From Massilia horti (GTDB lineage Bacteria; Pseudomonadota; Gammaproteobacteria; Burkholderiales; Burkholderiaceae_D), in contig NZ_SPUM01000007.1 of NCBI RefSeq assembly GCF_004614195.1, forward strand, positions 33,330-97,329: a stretch of DNA of 64,000 nucleotides, read 5' to 3'. Under the pieces are notes generated by a model. That model saw nothing but the letters and a program-made list of their open reading frames with translations. It had not been told where the DNA came from and made no database searches. The position numbers and the translations under genes were made by a program. Numbering within the stretch: the first letter of the stretch is position 1; each line of letters starts with the position of its first letter. This document shows positions 26,685 to 36,262 of this stretch, one piece after another.

Positions 26685-28235
26685 ATGAAGAGCACTATCG
26701 ATACCAGTCTGACCCTGCGGCCGGGCGAACTTTCGCTTTCCGACCTGCGCGCGGTGTGGGCCACGCGCACGCCCCTGACCCTCGCGCAGCAAGCCTGGCG
26801 CAACATCGAAGCATCTGCCGCAGCGGTCGAGGCGATCGTCGAGCGCGGCGATCCGGCCTACGGCATCAACACCGGTTTCGGCATCCTCGCCAAGCGCCAC
26901 ATTCCGTTTGATCAGCTCGCGCAGTTGCAGCGCAACCTGATCCTGTCGCACGCGGTGGGCACCGGCGATCTGCTGCCGGACCCGATCGTGCGCCTGATCG
27001 TGTTGACCAAGATCGGCAGCCTGGCGCGCGGCTTTTCCGGCGTGCGTCCGCTGATCGTCGAGACCCTCCTCAAGCTGTACAACGCCGGGATTATGCCCGC
27101 CATTCCGTCACAGGGCTCGGTGGGCGCCTCGGGCGACCTGGCGCCGCTGGCGCACATGACGCTGGCCATGCTTGGGGTTGGCCAGGTGCGGGTCGACGGC
27201 CGGCTGCTTGATGCGACCGAGGCGCTGGCCGCGGCCGGCATCGAGCCGGTCACGCTGGCCGCCAAGGAAGGGCTGGCGCTGATCAACGGCACCCAGGTCT
27301 CGACCGCGCTGGCGCTGCACGGCCTGTTCATGGCCGAGCGCCTGCTGGAAGCGGGGATGGTCACCGGCGCGCTGTCGGTCGACGCCGCGCGCGGCAGCGA
27401 CGCGCCGTTCGATCCGCGTGTGCACGCGGTGCGCGGCCAGCCCGGCCAGATCGCGGCAGCCGGCATTTACCGAGAACTGATGGCCGGCAGCGCCATTCGC
27501 GCTTCGCACTTGGTGGGGGACGAGCGCGTGCAGGACCCGTACAGCCTGCGCTGCCAGCCGCAGGTGATGGGCGCGGTGATGGATTTGATCGCCAACGCCT
27601 CGCGCACCTTGCTCATCGAGGCCAACGCGGTCACCGACAACCCGCTGGTGTTCGCCGATTCGCACGAAGTGGTCTCGGGCGGGAACTTCCACGCCGAGCC
27701 GGTCGCGTTCGCGGCCGACACGCTGGCGCTGGCGATCGCCGAGATCGGCGCGCTGGCCGAGCGCCGCATCGCGCTGCTGATCGACGCCAACCTGTCGGGC
27801 CTGCCGGCGTTCCTGGTGCGCGAGCCCGGGGTCAACTCCGGCTTCATGATCGCGCACGTCACCGCGGCCGCGCTGGCGTCGGAAAACAAGTCGCTGGCCC
27901 ATCCGGCCAGCGTCGACAGCCTGCCGACGTCGGCCAACCAGGAAGATCACGTCAGCATGGCTACGTTCGCTGCGCGCCGCCTGGACCAAATGGCGCACAA
28001 TACGGCTGTTATCGTCGGCATCGAGCTGCTGGCGGCGGCCCAGGGCATCGAATTCCACCGCCCGCTGGCCAGTTCCGCGCATCTGGAACACGTTCACGCG
28101 CTGCTGCGCGAGCGGGTGCCGGCGTTCGACGAGGACCGCTTCTTCGCGCCCGACATCGAACAGGCGCGCCGGATGGTGGCGGACGGCGAGTTGTCCGCCG
28201 CATGCAAGGAGCTGTTCGCGGCGCTTCACCAGTAA
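26685..28235 (+). CDS. hutH: Histidine ammonia-lyase
   Basis: 516 residues. Catalyses histidine to urocanate plus ammonia, the first step of the pathway. The Ala-Ser-Gly triad that forms the MIO cofactor is in [14 protein letters not shown] near residue 145, and other family blocks are YGINTGFG and [10 protein letters not shown]. It starts 7 bases after hutU with an AAGGAAG ribosome site, and hutG follows after 19 bases. Cytoplasmic tetramer in known members. Confidence 0.97.
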   Translation: MKSTIDTSLTLRPGELSLSDLRAVWATRTPLTLAQQAWRNIEASAAAVEAIVERGDPAYGINTGFGILAKRHIPFDQLAQLQRNLILSHAVGTGDLLPDPIVRLIVLTKIGSLARGFSGVRPLIVETLLKLYNAGIMPAIPSQGSVGASGDLAPLAHMTLAMLGVGQVRVDGRLLDATEALAAAGIEPVTLAAKEGLALINGTQVSTALALHGLFMAERLLEAGMVTGALSVDAARGSDAPFDPRVHAVRGQPGQIAAAGIYRELMAGSAIRASHLVGDERVQDPYSLRCQPQVMGAVMDLIANASRTLLIEANAVTDNPLVFADSHEVVSGGNFHAEPVAFAADTLALAIAEIGALAERRIALLIDANLSGLPAFLVREPGVNSGFMIAHVTAAALASENKSLAHPASVDSLPTSANQEDHVSMATFAARRLDQMAHNTAVIVGIELLAAAQGIEFHRPLASSAHLEHVHALLRERVPAFDEDRFFAPDIEQARRMVADGELSAACKELFAALHQ

Positions 28236-28254
28236 CACCAACAGAGGAGTCGAC

Positions 28255-29043
28255 ATGGAGTTCAGGTTCAAGGCGGGCAAGGCCCCGATCCTGGTATCGA
28301 TGCCGCACGTGGGCACCGACATCCCCGACGACATCGCCGCGCGCCTGGCGCCGTGCGCGCTGGCCAGGAGCGACACCGACTGGCACCTGGCCGAGCTGTA
28401 CGGCTTCCTCGACGAGCTGGGAGCGTCGACCATCAGCGCGCGCTGGTCGCGCTACGTGATCGACCTGAACCGCCCGCCGGAAGACACGAACCTGTATCCG
28501 GGCCTGGACACGACTGGGCTGTGCCCGGTCGACACCTTCGGCCGCGACGCGCTCTACCAGCCGGGCATGGCGCCGGACCAGGACGAGGTGCGCCGGCGGT
28601 TGGAGCGCTACTGGCAGCCTTACCACGGCCAACTGCGCGCGGAGCTCGAACGCCTGCTGGCACTGCACGGCCGGGTGGTGCTGTGGGACGCGCATTCGAT
28701 CGCGTCCAAGGTGCCGCGCTTTTTTGAAGGACGGCTGCCGGACCTGAACTTCGGCACCGCGGACGGCAAGTCGTGCGCGCCGGCGATGCAGGCGGCGGTG
28801 GTGGAGGTCGCGCGCGCGCAGGAGCGGTATTCGATCGCCGTCAACGGCCGCTTCAAGGGCGGCTACATCACCCGCCATTACGGGCGGCCCCAGGACAATG
28901 TGCACGCGCTGCAGCTGGAGATGTGCCAGTGCCTGTACATGAACGAGGCGCCGCCGTTCGACTACCGGCCTGACACCGCGTGCCAGGTGCAGCCGCTGCT
29001 GCGCCGGATGATCGAGGCGGCTGTCGACTGGGTGGGCGCATGA
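28255..29043 (+). CDS. hutG: N-formylglutamate deformylase
   Basis: 262 residues of the FGase family. It hydrolyses N-formylglutamate to glutamate and formate, the last step of the five-step histidine route. Features are VSMPHVGTDIP at the N-terminus, DTDWHLAELYGF, the RYVIDLNRPPED block, and the WDAHSI and NGRFKGGYITRHYG stretches that line the metal site. It is coupled to hutF by an ATGA overlap. The presence of HutG together with HutF excludes the formimidase (HutE) pathway. Confidence 0.95.
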   Translation: MEFRFKAGKAPILVSMPHVGTDIPDDIAARLAPCALARSDTDWHLAELYGFLDELGASTISARWSRYVIDLNRPPEDTNLYPGLDTTGLCPVDTFGRDALYQPGMAPDQDEVRRRLERYWQPYHGQLRAELERLLALHGRVVLWDAHSIASKVPRFFEGRLPDLNFGTADGKSCAPAMQAAVVEVARAQERYSIAVNGRFKGGYITRHYGRPQDNVHALQLEMCQCLYMNEAPPFDYRPDTACQVQPLLRRMIEAAVDWVGA

Positions 29044-30404
29044 ACGCGCTGTTCGCCCGGCATGCGCTGCTGCCCGATGGCTGGCGCCGCGACGTGCTGC
29101 TCGAGTGGGACGGCAAGGGCGACCTGATCCTGGTCGCCGAGCGTTCCGCGCCGCCGATCGGGGTGGCGCGCGCCGAGTACGTGGTGCCGGGCATGGTCAA
29201 CCTGCATTCGCACTCGTTCCAGCGCGCGCTGGCGGGCCTGGCCGAGAAGGCCGGCCCCGGCCCGGACAGTTTCTGGACCTGGCGCGAACTGATGTACGGC
29301 ATGGCCAACCGGATCACGCCCGAGCAGATCCAGGCGATCGCCGCGCAGCTGTATGCCGAATGCCTGCGCCACGGCTACACCTCGGTATGCGAATTCCATT
29401 ACCTGCAGCGCGACCAGCACGGCGCCATGTACGCGCGGCCGGCGCAGACCGCCGAGTCGGTGGCGGCTGCGGCCCAGGAAAGCGGCATGGGCCTGACCAT
29501 GCTGCCGGTCCTGTACAGCTACGCCGGATTCGGCGAGCAGCCGCTGCGGCCCGAACAAAAGCGTTTTCGCACCGACTGCGGCCAGGTCCTGCACATCGCC
29601 GAGGCGCTCGAACCGCTGCGCAGCGGCCAGTTCGAGGTGGGCGCGGCCGCGCATTCGCTGCGCGCAGCATCAAGCGGGCAGGTGCGCGAACTGGCCGCCG
29701 GGCTCGGGCAGGACAGGCCGCTGCACATTCATATCGCCGAGCAGCAGCTGGAGGTCGAGCAGTGCCTCGCGTACAGCGGCCTGCGTCCGGTGGCGTACCT
29801 GATGGAGCAGGTGCCGGTCGATGCGCGCTGGTGCCTGGTGCACGCCACCCACCTGGATGAAACCGAGCTGCAGGCGCTGGCCAGGAGCGGCGCGGTGGCC
29901 GGCCTGTGCCCGACTACCGAGGCCAATTTGGGCGACGGCCTGTTTCCGCTGGCGCCGTTCATCGCCGCGGGCGGGCGCATTGGTGTGGGCAGCGACAGCC
30001 ATGTCTCGCAAAGCCCGATCGAGGAGCTGCGCTGGCTCGAATACGGCCAGCGGCTCGCGCACCAGCGCCGCAACATCGCCACCATTGGTCCGCAGCGCGA
30101 CGTCGGCGCCTTCCTGTGGCAGGCGGCGCTGCAGGGCGGGGCGCAGGCCGCCGGGCGCCGCGTCGGGCGGCTCGAAGCCGGGTGCCGTGCCGACCTCTTG
30201 GTGCTCGATTGCGCTTCACCGAACCTCGAAGGCGTCGATGCCGCAGACGTCCTCGGTCGACTGGTTTTCTGCGGCAACGACAACCTGGTGCGCGACGTGC
30301 TGGCCGGCGGGCGCTGGGTGGTGCAGGGCGGACGCCACATGGCGCAGGACGCGATCGCGCAGCGCTACCGGCAGACCGTCCAGCAACTGCGGGAGGGGAA
30401 CTGA
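29040..30404 (+). CDS. hutF: Formimidoylglutamate deiminase
   Basis: 454 residues of the amidohydrolase superfamily. It deiminates N-formimino-L-glutamate to N-formylglutamate, feeding HutG. The metal motif is VNLHSHSFQRA (His-x-His) near residue 53, with later ligands around HIHIAEQ, LVHATH and GVGSDSH. The frame is open to 28980 but the ATG at 29040 overlaps the hutG stop (ATGA) and gives the family N-terminus. Its own TGA overlaps the hutD ATG by one base. Confidence 0.95.
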   Translation: MNALFARHALLPDGWRRDVLLEWDGKGDLILVAERSAPPIGVARAEYVVPGMVNLHSHSFQRALAGLAEKAGPGPDSFWTWRELMYGMANRITPEQIQAIAAQLYAECLRHGYTSVCEFHYLQRDQHGAMYARPAQTAESVAAAAQESGMGLTMLPVLYSYAGFGEQPLRPEQKRFRTDCGQVLHIAEALEPLRSGQFEVGAAAHSLRAASSGQVRELAAGLGQDRPLHIHIAEQQLEVEQCLAYSGLRPVAYLMEQVPVDARWCLVHATHLDETELQALARSGAVAGLCPTTEANLGDGLFPLAPFIAAGGRIGVGSDSHVSQSPIEELRWLEYGQRLAHQRRNIATIGPQRDVGAFLWQAALQGGAQAAGRRVGRLEAGCRADLLVLDCASPNLEGVDAADVLGRLVFCGNDNLVRDVLAGGRWVVQGGRHMAQDAIAQRYRQTVQQLREGN

Positions 30405-30982
30405 TGACCGTACTGATTCCGTTTGCAGGACTTTGTGCCGTACCGTGGAAGAACGGCGGCGGCAGCACGACCCAGATCGCGATCGGGCCGCCCGACGCCG
30501 GTTTCGACAATTTCGACTGGCGCGTCAGCCTGGCGACGATTGCCGAGGACGGGCCATTTTCGCTGTTCCCCGGCGTGGACCGCACCCTGGCGCTGGTCGA
30601 GGGGCACGGCCTTTCGCTGACGATCGACGGCAACGAGCGCGTCCTGCAATGCGACGACGAGCCGGTGGTCGATTTTGCGGGCGAGTCGCGCGTCTACGCC
30701 AAGCTCAATCGCGGCCCGTCACTGGATTTCAACGTGATGACCCGGCGCGAGCACTGCCGCCACAAGTTCGGGTGCCGGCGCCTGACCGGCAGTTCCGAGT
30801 TTGTCCCCGGCGGCGACATCACGGTGCTGTTCCTGGCCGACGGCGACAGCCTGGCCGTGAGCAGCGATTCTGAGCGCATCGGCATGGTGCGCTTTGACGC
30901 GATCGCGTTCGACAGCGTCACCGCCTGGACCCTGGAAGCGGCGCAGGCCACCTTGTTCATTGTCGACATCTTCTATGATTGA
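30404..30982 (+). CDS. hutD: HutD/Ves family protein
   Basis: 192 residues of a small cupin-fold family found in hut operons. It begins with [21 protein letters not shown], the family signature around KNGGG. HutD of Pseudomonas is thought to limit hut expression by binding formylglutamate; that role is carried over by homology only. The start shares its A with the hutF stop codon and the end overlaps hutI by 8 bases, so it is tightly embedded in the operon. Confidence 0.9.
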   Translation: MTVLIPFAGLCAVPWKNGGGSTTQIAIGPPDAGFDNFDWRVSLATIAEDGPFSLFPGVDRTLALVEGHGLSLTIDGNERVLQCDDEPVVDFAGESRVYAKLNRGPSLDFNVMTRREHCRHKFGCRRLTGSSEFVPGGDITVLFLADGDSLAVSSDSERIGMVRFDAIAFDSVTAWTLEAAQATLFIVDIFYD

Positions 30983-32189
30983 TGCCCTGTTCACGAACCT
31001 GCGGCTGGCCACGATGGTGGACGGCTACGGCGAGCTGGTTGATGCCGCGATCGCGGTGGCCGATGGGCGCATCGCCTGGCTCGGCGCACGCGCCGACGCA
31101 CCAACTGGCGCGCGCACAGTGCACGACTGCGGCGGCGCCTGGCTCACGCCCGGACTGATCGACTGCCACACCCACATCGTCCACGCCGGCAACCGCAGCG
31201 ACGAATTCGAGGCGCGCCTGCAGGGCACCACCTACGAGGACATCGCGCGGCGCGGCGGCGGCATCATGTCGACCGTGCGCGCCACCCGCGCCGCCAGCGA
31301 AGGCGAACTGCTGCGCCAAAGCCTGCCGCGCGTGCGCCGCCTGCTGGCGGAGGGGGTGACCACGCTCGAGATCAAGTCCGGCTACGGGCTTGAAGCCGCG
31401 ACCGAAGCCAAGATGCTGCGCGTGGCACGCCGCATCGGCGAAGAACTGCCGGTGCGGGTGAAGACCACCTTCCTGGGCGCGCATGCGCTGCCGCCGGAGT
31501 TCGCCGGCCGCGCCGACGACTACATCGACGAGATTTGCGAGCGAATGCTGCCCCAGCTGGCGCGCGAAGGGCTGGCCGACGCGGTCGACGCGTTCTGCGA
31601 GCGGATCGGCTTTACCAATGCCCAGACCGAGCGCGTGTTCGCCGCCGCACGCAGCCTGGGCCTGCCGGTCAAGCTGCACGCCGAGCAGCTGTCGGACCAG
31701 GGCGGCGCCGAGCTGGTCGCGCGGTTTGGCGGCCTGTCCGCCGACCACCTGGAGCATGTCACGCCGCAAGGCATCGCCGCGATGGCGGCCAGCGGCACGG
31801 CCGCCGTGCTGCTGCCCGGCGCTTACTACTTCCTGCGCGAATCCGTGGCGCCGCCGGTCGCCGCCTTGCGCGAGGCCGGCGTGCCGATGGCGCTGGCCAC
31901 CGACTGCAACCCCGGCACCTCGCCGCTGACTTCGATCCTGATGACGATGAACATGGCTTGCACGCTGTGGCGCATGACGCCGCAGGAGGCGCTGGCCGGC
32001 TGCACCGTCAACGCCGCACGGGCGCTCGGCCTGCAGGCGGAGCTCGGCACGCTCGAGGTGGGCAAGCGCGCCGACTTTGCGCTGTGGGACATCGAGCGCC
32101 CGGCCGACCTGGCCTACGCGATCGGGTTCAATCCCTGCCGCGCGGTGGTCAACGCCGGCATCCTGCGCGCTCCCGCAGCACTATCCTGA
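30975..32189 (+). CDS. hutI: Imidazolonepropionase
   Basis: 404 residues. Hydrolyses 4-imidazolone-5-propionate to N-formimino-L-glutamate, the third step. The zinc motif is [13 protein letters not shown] near residue 70, with [19 protein letters not shown] and [10 protein letters not shown] supplying further ligands and the catalytic Asp. Length equals the usual 400-410 residues. The ATG at 30975 overlaps the hutD end by 8 bases. The longer frame from 30894 is an artefact of hutD coding sequence. Confidence 0.96.
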   Translation: MIDALFTNLRLATMVDGYGELVDAAIAVADGRIAWLGARADAPTGARTVHDCGGAWLTPGLIDCHTHIVHAGNRSDEFEARLQGTTYEDIARRGGGIMSTVRATRAASEGELLRQSLPRVRRLLAEGVTTLEIKSGYGLEAATEAKMLRVARRIGEELPVRVKTTFLGAHALPPEFAGRADDYIDEICERMLPQLAREGLADAVDAFCERIGFTNAQTERVFAAARSLGLPVKLHAEQLSDQGGAELVARFGGLSADHLEHVTPQGIAAMAASGTAAVLLPGAYYFLRESVAPPVAALREAGVPMALATDCNPGTSPLTSILMTMNMACTLWRMTPQEALAGCTVNAARALGLQAELGTLEVGKRADFALWDIERPADLAYAIGFNPCRAVVNAGILRAPAALS

Positions 32190-32190
32190 G

Positions 32191-33678
32191 ATGGCGCGCA
32201 CGGTGCTGCGCAGGCTGTGGATCATCGCGCTGCTGGCGATAACCGTGGCCAGCGCCGCAGAGGCCGACACCCTGCGCGTCGGCTCCAAGCGCTTTACCGA
32301 ATCCTATATCCTGGGCGAGATCGTCACCCAGACCGCCGCGCCGTACGCAAAAACCGAGCACCGCCAGGGCCTGGGCAACACCGCGATCGTGCTCGCCGCG
32401 CTGCGCTCGGGCGAGATCGACATCTACCCCGAATACCTGGGCACGATCGACCTCGAAATCCTGAAGAACCACCAGCCGTCCACGCTGGCGCAGATCCGTG
32501 ACGCGCTCGCGCCGCTCGGCCTGGGAGTCGGCGTGCCGCTCGGCTTTAACAACTCCTACGCGCTGGCGATGCGCTCCGATGCGCGGTTGTCAAAAGTCTC
32601 GCAACTTGCGCATCATCCCGAGCTGCGCCTGGGCCTGTCGCACGAATTCCTGGGCCGAGCCGACGGCTGGCCGGGCCTGGCGCGCCGCTACGCCCTGCCG
32701 CAGCGCCCGCGCGGCCTGGACCACGGCATCGCCTACGAAGCCTTGAACCAGCACCAGGTCGACGTCATCGACGTCTATTCGACCGACGCCAGGATCGGCC
32801 AGTATGACTTGCGCGTGCTGGACGACGACCTTCACTACTTTCCGCGTTATGACGCGGTGCTGCTGTACCGGCTCGATTTGCCGCGCCGCTTCCCCGCTGC
32901 GTGGGCCGCGATTTCCAGGCTGGAGGGAACCATTTCGGCCAGCGATATGATCGCGATGAACGCGGCGGTGGAGATCGAGGGCAGGGGATTTGCGCGCGTT
33001 GCGCATGATTGGCTGGCGCGGCACGGACAGGCCCAGGCGGTCGTGCGCGACGGCCTGCTGGATAAGCTGTTCGGCCCCGACCTGTGGCGGCTGACGCGCC
33101 AGCACGTGGAATTGGTGCTGCTGTCGGTGGCATTGGCCTGCCTATTCGGGATTCCGCTCGGGGTGCTGGCGGCGTTCGCGCCGCGCCTGCGCGAGCCGGT
33201 GCTGGCGCTGGCCGGCATGCTGCAGACGGTGCCGTCGCTGGCGCTGCTGGCGATCCTGATCCCGCTGGTCGGCCGCATCGGCGCGGTGCCGGCGATGGTG
33301 GCGCTGTTCGTGTACGCCCTGCTGCCCATCGTGCGCAACACCTGCACCGGCATTCTGCAGGTTCCGGCGGGCCTGCGCACCGCGGCGCTTGCGCTCGGGC
33401 TGCGCGCGCGCCAGCGGCTGCTGTACGTCGACTTGCCGCTCGCGCGACCGGTCATCCTGGCGGGCGTGAAGACCGCCGCGGTCGCCAGCGTCGGCACGGC
33501 CACGATCGCGGCCTTCATCGGCGCCGGCGGCTATGGCGAGCGGATCACGATCGGCCTGGCGTTGAACGACAACGACATGTTGCTCGCCGGCGCCATTCCC
33601 GCAGCGCTGCTGGCGCTGCTGGTGCAGGGAGTGTTCGAGGTGGCGGAATGGGCGCTGGCCCGTGGCCGGCATTCATAG
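32191..33678 (+). CDS. Fused substrate-binding/permease protein of glycine-betaine-type ABC transporter
   Basis: 495 residues. After a signal or first hydrophobic segment (about residues 10-24) comes an OpuCC/ProX-like binding domain (VGSKRFTESYILGEI, about 30-285). The permease domain at about 300-490 has some five to six helices and the EAA-type loop GLRARQRLLYVDLPLARPV. It begins 1 base after hutI, so it belongs to the hut operon. Related HutXWV transporters of the ProU type import histidine in Sinorhizobium, hence histidine or urocanate uptake is plausible here. No ATPase gene follows within the window, so the ATP-binding subunit must come from elsewhere. Confidence 0.82.
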   Translation: MARTVLRRLWIIALLAITVASAAEADTLRVGSKRFTESYILGEIVTQTAAPYAKTEHRQGLGNTAIVLAALRSGEIDIYPEYLGTIDLEILKNHQPSTLAQIRDALAPLGLGVGVPLGFNNSYALAMRSDARLSKVSQLAHHPELRLGLSHEFLGRADGWPGLARRYALPQRPRGLDHGIAYEALNQHQVDVIDVYSTDARIGQYDLRVLDDDLHYFPRYDAVLLYRLDLPRRFPAAWAAISRLEGTISASDMIAMNAAVEIEGRGFARVAHDWLARHGQAQAVVRDGLLDKLFGPDLWRLTRQHVELVLLSVALACLFGIPLGVLAAFAPRLREPVLALAGMLQTVPSLALLAILIPLVGRIGAVPAMVALFVYALLPIVRNTCTGILQVPAGLRTAALALGLRARQRLLYVDLPLARPVILAGVKTAAVASVGTATIAAFIGAGGYGERITIGLALNDNDMLLAGAIPAALLALLVQGVFEVAEWALARGRHS

Positions 33679-33852
33679 CGATTGCAGCTTGGCCCGGGTG
33701 GTCGAGACTGCCCGGTGCAACATGCGTTCTGCATGGAAGTCGTTTTCGCGCTGGGCCGCGATGACCTGGAGGTGGCGCTGGTAGCTGTCCAGACGCACCC
33801 GCAGCCACGCCTTGTACAGCCTGGAGGTGATCGGTTTGAAGCTCAGTTTCAT
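33673..33852 (-). CDS. Small basic protein of unknown function
   Basis: 59 residues, rich in Arg and Lys (MKLSFKPITSRLYKAWLRVR at the start), predicted largely helical with no membrane segment. Its stop overlaps the end of the transporter gene by 6 bases on the opposite strand. The ribosome site is weak, so the gene is only moderately supported. No family recognised. Confidence 0.45.
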   Translation of the reverse strand: MKLSFKPITSRLYKAWLRVRLDSYQRHLQVIAAQRENDFHAERMLHRAVSTTRAKLQSL

Positions 33853-34100
33853 GATGCTGGTCCCTGTTTCAAAAGTGACCATTGTCTTTCACGCGACACT
33901 CTTGTGCTTGTGATAACTCAATTGCGCCACATGGTGAGCGCGCTCTTGAGCAACCTCAAACCAAGTTTTTCCAATTAGGTAATTATTACCGTACGGTGTG
34001 TTGAAACAGGTGACCAATTCAGGAGAGCCGGTTTTCATCTCACCGCAGTAGTGCGGACTGTTGACTCCAGTCTCCCCTCCCCATTTACATAAATGGGTTC

Positions 34101-34137
34101 GCCCACGGCACTTCCGAGCACCGTGGGCTTTTCTTTT
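34101..34137 (+). terminator. Intrinsic terminator, plus strand
   Basis: GCCCACGG at 34101-34108 pairs with CCGTGGGC at 34121-34128, then TTTTCTTTT. It is far from the preceding plus-strand gene and may end a non-coding transcript or the hut operon message. Confidence 0.85.
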
Positions 34138-34140
34138 GTG

Positions 34141-34194
34141 AGAGCCTGTTTACGACCATTTTCGCGACCCCGAAAATGGTCGTAAACAGGCTCT
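34141..34194. repeat. Perfect 24-bp inverted repeat
   Basis: Bases 34141-34164 are the exact reverse complement of 34171-34194, with a 6-base loop CGACCC. There is no T tract on either side, so it is not an ordinary terminator. It lies 8 bases beyond the stop of the acetyltransferase gene. Confidence 0.93.
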
Positions 34195-34202
34195 TAGCAG
34201 TA

Positions 34203-34694
34203 TCAGCGCTCGGCCAGGGCGATCAGCGCCTCGCCGGTCACGCGGCAGACGCGCCAGTCGGGCAGGATGGCTGCGCCCATCGCTTGATAGAACTTGATCG
34301 CCGGCTCGTTCCAGTCCAGCACCGACCATTCGAAGCGGCCGCAGTTGCGCTCGACGGCGATCTGCGCCAGCCGTTTCAGCATCCGGCTGCCGTAGCCTTT
34401 CCCGCGGTGCGCCTGGCGCACGTACAGGTCTTCCAGGTACAGGCCCTTCTTGGTCAGGAAGGTCGAGAAGTTATGGAAGAACAGGGCGAACGAGACCACC
34501 TCGCCGTTCACTTCGCCGATGATGGCCTCGCACGCCGGCTTGCTGCCGAACAGGCCCTCGTGCAGCATGGCTTCGGTCGCCACCACCATGTGATCGAGCT
34601 TTTCGAACACGGCGAGCTCGACGATCATGGCGTGGATGTGGGCGACGTCCGACCCTTGGGCCGGGCGGATGGAAAGCTTGTTGTCAAAAGTCAT
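34203..34694 (-). CDS. GNAT-family N-acetyltransferase
   Basis: 163 residues with one GNAT domain. The acetyl-CoA pyrophosphate loop is YVRQAHRGKGYGSRML near residue 95, followed by RFEWSVLDWNEPAIKFYQAMGA, the form seen in diamine/spermidine-type acetyltransferases (SAT-like). It is a cytoplasmic enzyme transferring acetyl from acetyl-CoA to an amine; the amine is not determined. The ATG at 34694 overlaps the end of the EamA exporter by 4 bases. The longer frame to 35048 is exporter coding sequence. Confidence 0.88.
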   Translation of the reverse strand: MTFDNKLSIRPAQGSDVAHIHAMIVELAVFEKLDHMVVATEAMLHEGLFGSKPACEAIIGEVNGEVVSFALFFHNFSTFLTKKGLYLEDLYVRQAHRGKGYGSRMLKRLAQIAVERNCGRFEWSVLDWNEPAIKFYQAMGAAILPDWRVCRVTGEALIALAER

Positions 34695-35629
34695 GGAGTT
34701 TCCAGTGCTTCGTTCAAGTTTGCGGAAGGAGCCGGTTTGGCCGAGGGCGTGCGCAGCGCCCAGGCCACGCTGGCAAGGCACACGATCATGCCCAGCCATT
34801 CGGCGGGGCCGGGACGGTAGTGTTCGAGGCGGATCGACAGCAGCACCGAGAGGGCGGGCGTGATCACGCTGATGTAGACCGCCTTTTGCGAGCCGATCCG
34901 GGCAATCAAGGTGAAATAGCAGATGAACGCGATCACCGAGCCGAAGATCGCCAGGTACAACAGGCCCATCCAGTAGCTTGGCCGCGTCGGCAGCGCGAAG
35001 TGCTGGCCGGTCAGCAACGCCCAGGCCGCGACCAGCAGCGTGCCCCACAGCATCGACCAGCCGGTCGTCAGCATCAGGTTCGACGACTGCGCGCGCACCT
35101 TGCCGACTACCACTGCTCCGGCCGAGCTGGAGATGGACGCGGCCACCGCCAGCAGCACGCCCAGCAGGAACGTTCCGCTGCCGCCGCTTTTCAAGTCATG
35201 GATGGCCGCGCCGATCGAGTGATAGAACAGCAGGATCACCCCGATGATCCCGCCCACGCCGGCGCCCAGAGTGCGCAGGGCAACCGGCGTGCCGAAGGCC
35301 AGACGCGCGCACAGCGGCGTCCAGAACACCATCAGTGCAAACAGCACCGCGACCAGCGCCGACACCAGGTATTGCTCGGCGTTGTAGGTGCAGACATAGG
35401 AAACGCCAAAGGTGAGAAAGCCCTGCAATATCAGCCAGCGCTGGGTGCGCCATGGCAGCAGCAGGCGGTCGCCACGCACCAGGCACCACAGGAACAGGGT
35501 CGCCGCGGCCAGGCCGAAGCGGTAGACCACCGAGACCGCGGGCGCAATGTCGCCCAGTTGCAGCGTAATGGCGAAGAAAGTGGAGCCCCAGATCAGGGAG
35601 GCGATAGTAAAAAGGACGGAAGATGGCAT
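34691..35629 (-). CDS. EamA/DMT-family exporter
   Basis: 312 residues with ten hydrophobic segments in two EamA repeats of five. The N-terminal repeat starts SLIWGSTFFAI, as in RhtA/YedA-like metabolite exporters, and the second has LAIFGSVIAFICYF. Members export amino acids or other small metabolites from the cytoplasm. It is translated together with the GNAT acetyltransferase (ATGA overlap), suggesting that a metabolite is acetylated or exported. An inverted repeat lies immediately upstream of the start codon. Confidence 0.88.
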   Translation of the reverse strand: MPSSVLFTIASLIWGSTFFAITLQLGDIAPAVSVVYRFGLAAATLFLWCLVRGDRLLLPWRTQRWLILQGFLTFGVSYVCTYNAEQYLVSALVAVLFALMVFWTPLCARLAFGTPVALRTLGAGVGGIIGVILLFYHSIGAAIHDLKSGGSGTFLLGVLLAVAASISSSAGAVVVGKVRAQSSNLMLTTGWSMLWGTLLVAAWALLTGQHFALPTRPSYWMGLLYLAIFGSVIAFICYFTLIARIGSQKAVYISVITPALSVLLSIRLEHYRPGPAEWLGMIVCLASVAWALRTPSAKPAPSANLNEALETP

Positions 35630-35654
35630 CGTGAAAGTATACGTGCTTTCACGA
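35629..35654. promoter_or_regulatory. Inverted repeat at the start of the EamA gene
   Basis: TCGTGAAAG (35629-35637) and CTTTCACGA (35646-35654) are exact complements with an 8-base centre TATACGTG. One end touches the start codon of the exporter gene. It could be a repressor operator or an mRNA hairpin masking the ribosome site. Confidence 0.7.
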
Positions 35655-35713
35655 TTTCTTGTTGGCCATGTCCATTAACACATGGCCATTGCGCAAAGCC
35701 CCGCAGGGCGCGC

Positions 35714-36160
35714 TCAGTGCGTCACGCGCGTGACGTAACCATTGCTGACCAGGCGCACGCGGTCACCCGGCCGAAACATCTCATCGGCCGCCTGGGTGAC
35801 GGCGCGCAGCTCGCCGCTATCGAGCCTGACCGTGATTTCAAGCCCCGGCCTGTTGTTGACCCCCGATTCGATGTGCTGGCCGAGCAGGCCGCCGGCGAGC
35901 AAGCCGGCGATAATCGCCGCCGTCTGGCCGGAGCCGCCCCCGATGGCCGAGCCGGCCGCGCCGCCCAGCGCCGCGCCGCCCACCGCGCCGACGCCAGTTG
36001 GGGGAGTTTCGATGGTAACGTTGCGCACCGATTCGACAGTGCCCGTGCGGATCGATTGTTCGTTAAGTGTTTGGTAGTAGGGGTAGACGCTGGCCGACTG
36101 CTGCGGAAGTGCGCAGCCGGCCAGGAGGCCCGCGAGGACGAAGCTGGCAACGGCTTTCAT
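35714..36160 (-). CDS. Glycine-zipper 2TM-domain lipoprotein
   Basis: 148 residues. The N-terminal lipoprotein signal ends LLAGCALP (lipid-anchored Cys), and the central glycine-zipper segment runs GAVGGAALGGAAGSAIGGG with a second part AGLLAGGLLGQ. The C-terminal SH3-like part is about 50 residues (LEITVRLDSGELRAV). Relatives include SlyB/Pcp-type outer-membrane lipoproteins that stabilise the outer membrane. The start ATG at 36160 follows GGAG; the frame upstream to 36199 is not needed. Single gene. Confidence 0.85.
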   Translation of the reverse strand: MKAVASFVLAGLLAGCALPQQSASVYPYYQTLNEQSIRTGTVESVRNVTIETPPTGVGAVGGAALGGAAGSAIGGGSGQTAAIIAGLLAGGLLGQHIESGVNNRPGLEITVRLDSGELRAVTQAADEMFRPGDRVRLVSNGYVTRVTH

Positions 36161-36262
36161 GGCATGCTCCATTGGCAAAGTGCTGTGCGCGTGGCGCACG
36201 CCAATAAGCTTACGCCCAAGCCGCGGGGGCGATATCGAACAAGGTAAGCGTCTGTTACCCCG

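Larger units (their letters stand above)
33853..34202. other. Intergenic region with terminator and long palindrome
   Basis: 350 bases without a protein-like frame. They contain AT-rich DNA at 33960-33990 that could be a promoter, a plus-strand intrinsic terminator at 34101-34137 and a perfect inverted repeat at 34141-34194. The terminator follows no plus-strand gene closely, since the ABC gene ends 420 bases earlier. A small RNA ending there is therefore possible. Confidence 0.5.
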
